DNA from: Strongyloides papillosus
Lineage: Eukaryota; Nematoda; Chromadorea; Rhabditida; Strongyloididae
Assembly: GCA_005656395.1 (NCBI GenBank)
Contig: SRSI01000052.1
Location: forward strand, 664,263 to 728,262
DNA: 64,000 bases
Reading direction: 5' to 3'
Part shown: positions 59,392-64,000 of the stretch, one piece after another
Position numbering within the stretch: position 1 is the first letter of the stretch
How the letters are laid out: each line of letters begins with the position of its first letter
Program-made: the position numbers and the translations under genes
Notes under the pieces: model-generated
Told to the model about the DNA's origin: nothing
The model's database searches: none
What the model saw: only the letters and a program-made list of their open reading frames with translations

Positions 59392-59756
59392 TTAATCAGC
59401 ATAGAGATCGGCAACACCAATTTGGCCTACGCCTTCCTCGAATGGGATATTGACAACCTACAAAATTATCGTAAATTAACCTCGTTAGTTTTTTTAATTA
59501 CCTTCATCAAATATCTCATTTCATCTTTAGAATTCCATTTCTTTTGTTTAGCAGCTTCCTCAGCTCTGGCAACGGCTTTTTCGTGTTCAAAATCTCTTAT
59601 GTCAGCATGGTATTCACGAATTTGGCGAAGTCTTAAAGCACCCCATAGAATCCCAACACCTAGAGCACCCCAGCGGGCAGCACGAATTAATGGTGATACA
59701 AGTATTGGCTCACTAAGTACAACAGTGTTTGGATGGCGTGGAAATGGAGCAGACAT
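59392..59756 (-). CDS. ATP5ME: ATP synthase subunit e (mitochondrial)
   Basis: Exons 59502-59756 and 59392-59457 (44 bp intron) give 106 residues. The N-terminus is followed by VSPLIRAARWGALGVGILWG, a single membrane helix with Gly spacing (GxxxG-like) used in ATP synthase dimers. Next comes RLRQIREYHADIRDFEHEKA, a charged coiled-coil tail, and the junction YLMKVVNIPFEEGVGQIGVA ending LYAD. This closely matches nematode subunit e. It sits in the inner membrane at the Fo dimer interface and shapes cristae. A TTTCAG acceptor lies 7 bases before the ATG. A longer open frame on the opposite strand is its shadow. Confidence 0.9.
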
Positions 59757-60921
59757 CGCAATTCTGAAATTTGAAAAATTTTATAAGACACTATTAATGA
59801 TTAAAAAAATATCAATGCTAAAAAAATCTTATAGAAAATATAAATTTCTAGTAGCATGATTCTACTCTTAGAAAAATAGCACAAAATAAATAAAAAAAAT
59901 AAAAGCAATAATTTGAGTGGTGTAAAATAAAATTAGTTCATTCCAATAAGATGATTGGGAAAATATGTCTTCGATCAATTAGTTTTCATTAGATAGAAAT
60001 GATAGAGTTGGTTAACGTAATAGAGCTTAAAGTAAGTACTTTGAAATTATATGCAATTTTTTATTCAACAAAAATTTTTTTCCTTAAAAGCATTTTTTTC
60101 TGAAGGCTTAAAAAAAATAAATTTACTTTTTTCTTGCGTTAAATTTAATTTTATTTAATGATATTTTAAATTGTTTTGGACAAAAAAGTTAAGAGTACAT
60201 ACTATTTACATAAATATTGAAAGCATTTTTTTAAAATAAGGAAATATCAATTTTTTTGTTACACTTACTTTATAATTTAATTAGAAAATATGTAATTTTT
60301 AATAAAAATTTATATTATTCCAATAAAATTTGTTAATATATAATATTCATTATAAAAATTATATATTATTAATAAACTAATTATTAATTCTCAGTTTTGT
60401 ATCATATAATATAATGTCTTTTTTTACACAAAGCTAAATAATTTATTCAATATAAATATTTAATTTTCCAAATAACCTTATTATTTACAATCTTTAAAAT
60501 TTTACCTTTATCATAAAATTTCTACTTTATTTAAAAATTATATTATTTAATACAAGCGGTATTATAAATTATAGATTTTGAGGGAAAACAAATATTTTCT
60601 ACATTATATCTTGAAATTAACAAAAACTTGTTATACTATATTCATATGGTTAAAATGAAAGCATTTTTAATTTATTCACATATTTTATTTGAAAACAAAA
60701 TAAAAAGGTTATTCATTTGAAAAAGAAAAACATGGATTTTTAACAAATATTTATATCATATAAACTGTGCATTAAGTCGTCTAAACAGTCATATTTTTTA
60801 AAATGATAAATATTTTGACTACATTTATTTTGTTATGACTTTATACTATCATACTAAAAGTTGTATATATGTTTATTAAAAAATATGTAGAAGTAAAATT
60901 TGATATCATTTAGTCTATTGT
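59757..60921. other. AT-rich intergenic
   Basis: No gene recognised. Upstream region of ATP synthase subunit e and 3' flank of the broken four-TM gene. Confidence 0.6.
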
Positions 60922-62352
60922 CTAATAACATTTCCAGAATATACCTCTCTCATAACATCTCTTAATCTTAAATGCTCCCACATGATCCATAGTTAATCCC
61001 CAAGCACGACAACCAAAAATAGCCATTGTTAGAGACAAGAAAAATTGAATTACACAGAGTACTGTTAGAGCAATGTCAACTTCAATTGGTCATCATTTCC
61101 AATTAAAACTACAAATGTATCTGATCTTATATGAAATGGAAGTAATGGTATAAGACCAATTAAAAATGGAACTATAACACAATATGTATTTTGCATTTGA
61201 AATGATAAAACTGGCTACTGAGCATGAATAGTTCTTGTTTCTCAACCAATGACTCCAAGTAAACCTGCTAATATGGAAAGAAATCCAATGCTACTTCTAT
61301 ACCAAAAGCCCATTTAGCATTTAGGGCTATTCTCGCAATACCAATACCTATAAAACATAATCCAGATACAACTTGCATTGATGCACACACAGATAATGCA
61401 GAATTATTAATAAGTGTTCCTTTTCTTTTAAATCCAATATTGTCTGATGAAATCATCATTGGACCAGTTTTACTTGGTATTGTTGTTGCAGCTGGTTGCC
61501 CCATATATATATTTGATACACTAAATGCTGGATTAAGATATGCTGGTTTTCCAAAACCATTAGGTATCATCATATTTGACATAGCTGATGTTGGTCTAGA
61601 TATTGGAGCACCTTTCATAGCATTCCTTCCACTCATTCCATATATATTTTCAACAGGGATTTGACGTCCTCTTTGTGCTGTCCCATATATTTGTTGTGGG
61701 TTTCCATAAATGCCATATGAAGCGTAATTATTCAATTGTCACCATCTAATTGTTCTGGTCTTGGTAAGGTAGTATATGATTGATACCTTGATCCTATAAT
61801 TGGCATTCCATACTCACTACCAGCTCTTGAATCTGGTCTTTGTATACCACCAGAATAAATGTTATCTAAGGCAGAACCTGGCCTTGAACTTATTCCATTA
61901 ACTGGAACTTTGTTACCAATCTGTGCTCTTGGTATAGCTGATCCTGGACGTACTCCATATATTGTATCAGGTAAACTATTTGGATTGAATGTTGCATTAG
62001 AATTAGTAGGCCTAGAGAATGGAGTATAACCATAAATATTTCCTGCATGTTTTTGAGCTTTTTCTTCCTAAAAAAATTTGTTTTAAATAAAATTAGGAAA
62101 AAATAAGTATTTGTAAATGTGCTAAGATACCTCTTCAACTTTCTTCTTCCAAGTATCTGTATAACTCTGGGTCCTTTTAGGTAAAAAAGCTTTACTTACA
62201 TTCGTATTCTCCTGTAATTGTGGAGTTTCACTTTTTTTTAATGTATCTGCTACCGAAGTCCATTCTCCTTGTTTGGTTACACTTTCATCTTGTTTATTTT
62301 CTTTAGATGGGACATTATTTTTAACTTCTGACCCAGTATTGATTTTTTCCAT
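60922..62352 (-). pseudogene. Frameshifted four-TM protein gene
   Basis: Exon 1 (62131-62352) encodes 74 polar residues starting MEKINTGSEVKNNVP. A 63 bp intron follows, then a Tyr/Gly/Pro/Ser-rich region with repeated IYG/IYS motifs. A TGA at 61732-61734 breaks this frame, and a shifted frame continues the same theme (NNYASYGIYGNPQQIYG). After TM1 (ALSVCASMQVVSGLCFIGIG) near 61290 the frame shifts again, with stops near 61250 and 61217. After TM2/TM3 it shifts near 61085 before the last TM (VDIALTVLCVIQFFLSLTMA), ending at 60922. The order of TM segments is intact, so this is either a recent pseudogene or a gene damaged by sequence errors. The family is uncertain (MARVEL/MS4A-like tetraspan). 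Confidence 0.6.
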
Positions 62353-62821
62353 TGTTTTATCTTAAAAATAATTTAATTAAAAATATTTATATAAAAATAT
62401 ATAAATGAAAAAAATCTCATTATAATGTTACAAATAAAGGTCAAGAATATATATGTTAAGGAAAGAATCATTGGTTAACACCTAGTTTAAATTGCCCAAA
62501 ATGGTATCTTTCGATATTTTTATTATACTTCACTAATTATATAAGCGTGTACTTGTATATTTCTTAAATTAATAGATATAATATATATCTATATACAGTT
62601 TACTACTTTCTTAGGCAACTGGTACATTATTTCAAATGTACTGTTTTATTAAAAGTTAGAATTTTGTTGATTTCTGTCCTTGACATTGAAGAATAAGGAA
62701 TTTCAGTGTATCAATAATTTGTTGCGATTATTTAATTTAATTCTTTTTAAATGAAGGTGTGTTAATGAGAAAATAAGTATTAATTAAACATTTTTAATAT
62801 AACAAAAAAAATTTATTGTGA
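62353..62821. other. Intergenic
   Basis: AT-rich sequence between the two broken genes, both minus strand. Nothing else seen. Confidence 0.55.
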
Positions 62822-63868
62822 TCATTTTACATATTCATTAATAATTGATATTGTCATAATTGTAGCAGGTGAAGTTACATCGGCTAACTTTTTTATATAT
62901 GAAAAATGATCTTCATTTGGTATAATCTGAAAAAAAAAATAATTAGTGAAAATGGACAAAATATTCATACATGATAAGGAGCTTTAAGTTCAATTGAAAA
63001 GTGGTTAGATTGTTGCTTTAATTTTGGAGATTCAAAACCACCAACAAATAATACACTTTTTCCTTTATAATTTTTCTTTAACTTTTCATAATCAATCGAA
63101 TACTCTTTCGCATTATTCACTGTTAAGTTTATAGGATTGCCAATATATGTTCCAACTAAATCATTTAAATTAAATACACCTGAATATAAAACTAATTCTT
63201 AACAATACTCCCAATTACTTCATCTTCACAAACTTTTGCAGCAAGATGAGCACCTGCGCTATGGCCAGATAAAATTATTCTGATGATGGGTATTTTTTGT
63301 GTAAAAAGGAACAACACTTTATTTCTTCAATAGTTTCTCCTAAAGGAATTTTATTTGCTAATGTATATCCAACTGATGCAACTTGAATATTATCTCAATC
63401 AAAGGTTTAACAACACTTGATCCATCCTTTACAACCTTCCTGCCAATATCCACCATGAATAAAACAAATAATTTATCACTTTTCTCCCCAAATATCAACA
63501 TTGTTAGGTCCATAGTTAACATCTAATTCTTTTTTTGTTACTTCAATTAAATTTTTTTCATACTGTTCCTTTAATACTTCAACAAAACTTTTAATTGCCT
63601 ATCATTATCGGATAAATATGTTTAAATAATTTTCATTTTTACATACCTCATCTGGTTTATAACCTGGACAAAAATAGCTACAAGAATAAAGAAAATCATT
63701 TGACAGTGCATCATATAAAACCATTTCAGAAGATGATAATTGTAAAGGTACAAAAGAAAATAATGACAACAAGAAATTAAAATAATGCGCAACGTAAAAT
63801 GAAAGAAAAGAATATAGTATAAATTTAACTAAAGACGCTTTATAATGTGCTATTCTCATAAACTTCAT
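62822..63868 (-). pseudogene. AFMID: Frameshifted kynurenine formamidase-like hydrolase
   Basis: The first exon (63647-63868; likely real start ATG at 63724, MVLYDALSN) ends CPGYKPDE. After an intron it continues AIKSFVEVLKEQYEKN and VNYGPNNVDIWGEK, where a TGA interrupts near 63490. In shifted frames follow HGGYWQEG (oxyanion motif), IQVASVGYTLANKIPLGETI, the nucleophile elbow ILSGHSAGAHLAAKVC, then ELVLYSGVFNLNDLVGTYIG. After a last 3' intron comes NEDHFSYIKKL with the catalytic His. This is the alpha/beta-hydrolase order of arylformamidase, which makes kynurenine from N-formylkynurenine. At least four frame breaks lie between intact motifs, so it cannot make the full protein as read. Confidence 0.7.
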
Positions 63869-64000
63869 TTTGAAAACATCATAACTTTTTAGACATAGTT
63901 TGTGTCAAAAAAGTTCAAAAAACATAATCAATAGAATATACATTCAAAACATTTATGTAATTATGGAAAAAAATATAAATTAAATTATTTAAATTGATTA

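Noticed and set aside
59422..59859. Plus-strand open frame of 145 codons
   Set aside because: Shadow of the clearly recognisable ATP synthase subunit e gene on the minus strand.
1..64000. CRISPR arrays, bacterial operons or horizontally acquired prokaryotic genes
   Set aside because: No direct-repeat/spacer arrays; introns and eukaryotic families throughout; the palindrome array at 31.3 kb has variable centres only 5 bases long, not CRISPR-like.

Overview
The window looks like chromosomal DNA from a small, very AT-rich nematode genome, most likely clade IV (Strongyloides-like). This is inferred from gene content and architecture, not from a database match. Supporting signs are introns of about 35-60 bp with GTAAG-like donors and TTTTAG/TTTCAG acceptors, and several genes with an acceptor-like site only a few bases before the ATG, as expected for spliced-leader trans-splicing. 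Nematode-style families are also present: a serpentine chemoreceptor, UGTs, a cystatin, a nematode-type SQST-1 and a KIN-19-like CK1 alpha. No prokaryotic feature, CRISPR array, rRNA or confident tRNA was seen.

Layout. 1-8.0 kb, minus strand: a bZIP factor, an F-box protein and RPA2. 8.0-14.1 kb: a secreted WAP-domain protein (+) converges on VPS45 (-), which is divergent from MED17 (+) across a 214 bp shared promoter. 14.4-17.8 kb: a 904-residue CEP170-like protein (-) with a 24-nt micro-exon and possible extra 5' exons near 19.1 and 20.6 kb. 18-24 kb is otherwise AT-rich and nearly empty. 24.0-30.4 kb, plus strand: a TP53INP/DOR-like autophagy adaptor that I assembled from two exons, MBF1, an alpha-N-terminal methyltransferase and an MTCH-type mitochondrial protein. 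A decayed CK1/TTBK-type kinase pseudogene lies on the minus strand between MBF1 and the methyltransferase.

30.9-31.5 kb holds the most unusual non-coding structure: a 660 bp element with imperfect terminal inverted repeats and eight copies of a 17 bp palindrome, TGTGAC-N5-GTCACA. 32.2-46.7 kb: SQST-1 (PB1-ZZ-UBA), a cysteine-free secreted cystatin, a 7-TM receptor, a UGT, a SUV39/G9a-type SET methyltransferase, a membrane-anchored METTL24-like protein and CK1 alpha. 46.7-50.5 kb is empty. 50.5-59.8 kb, minus strand: a second UGT, an acidic secreted protein, a G-protein alpha subunit and ATP synthase subunit e. At the right edge (60.9-63.9 kb) two recognisable genes, a four-TM protein and a kynurenine-formamidase-like hydrolase, are both broken by several frameshifts and stops. 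They are either neighbouring pseudogenes or a patch of poor sequence.

Functional themes: core housekeeping (RPA2, VPS45, MED17, MBF1, CK1 alpha, ATP synthase e, MTCH), selective autophagy (SQST-1 and the TP53INP-like LIR protein), secreted or host/environment-facing proteins (WAP, cystatin, UGTs) and chemosensory-type signalling (7-TM receptor, G alpha). Exon joins were checked by reading frame only; no search or alignment was run.
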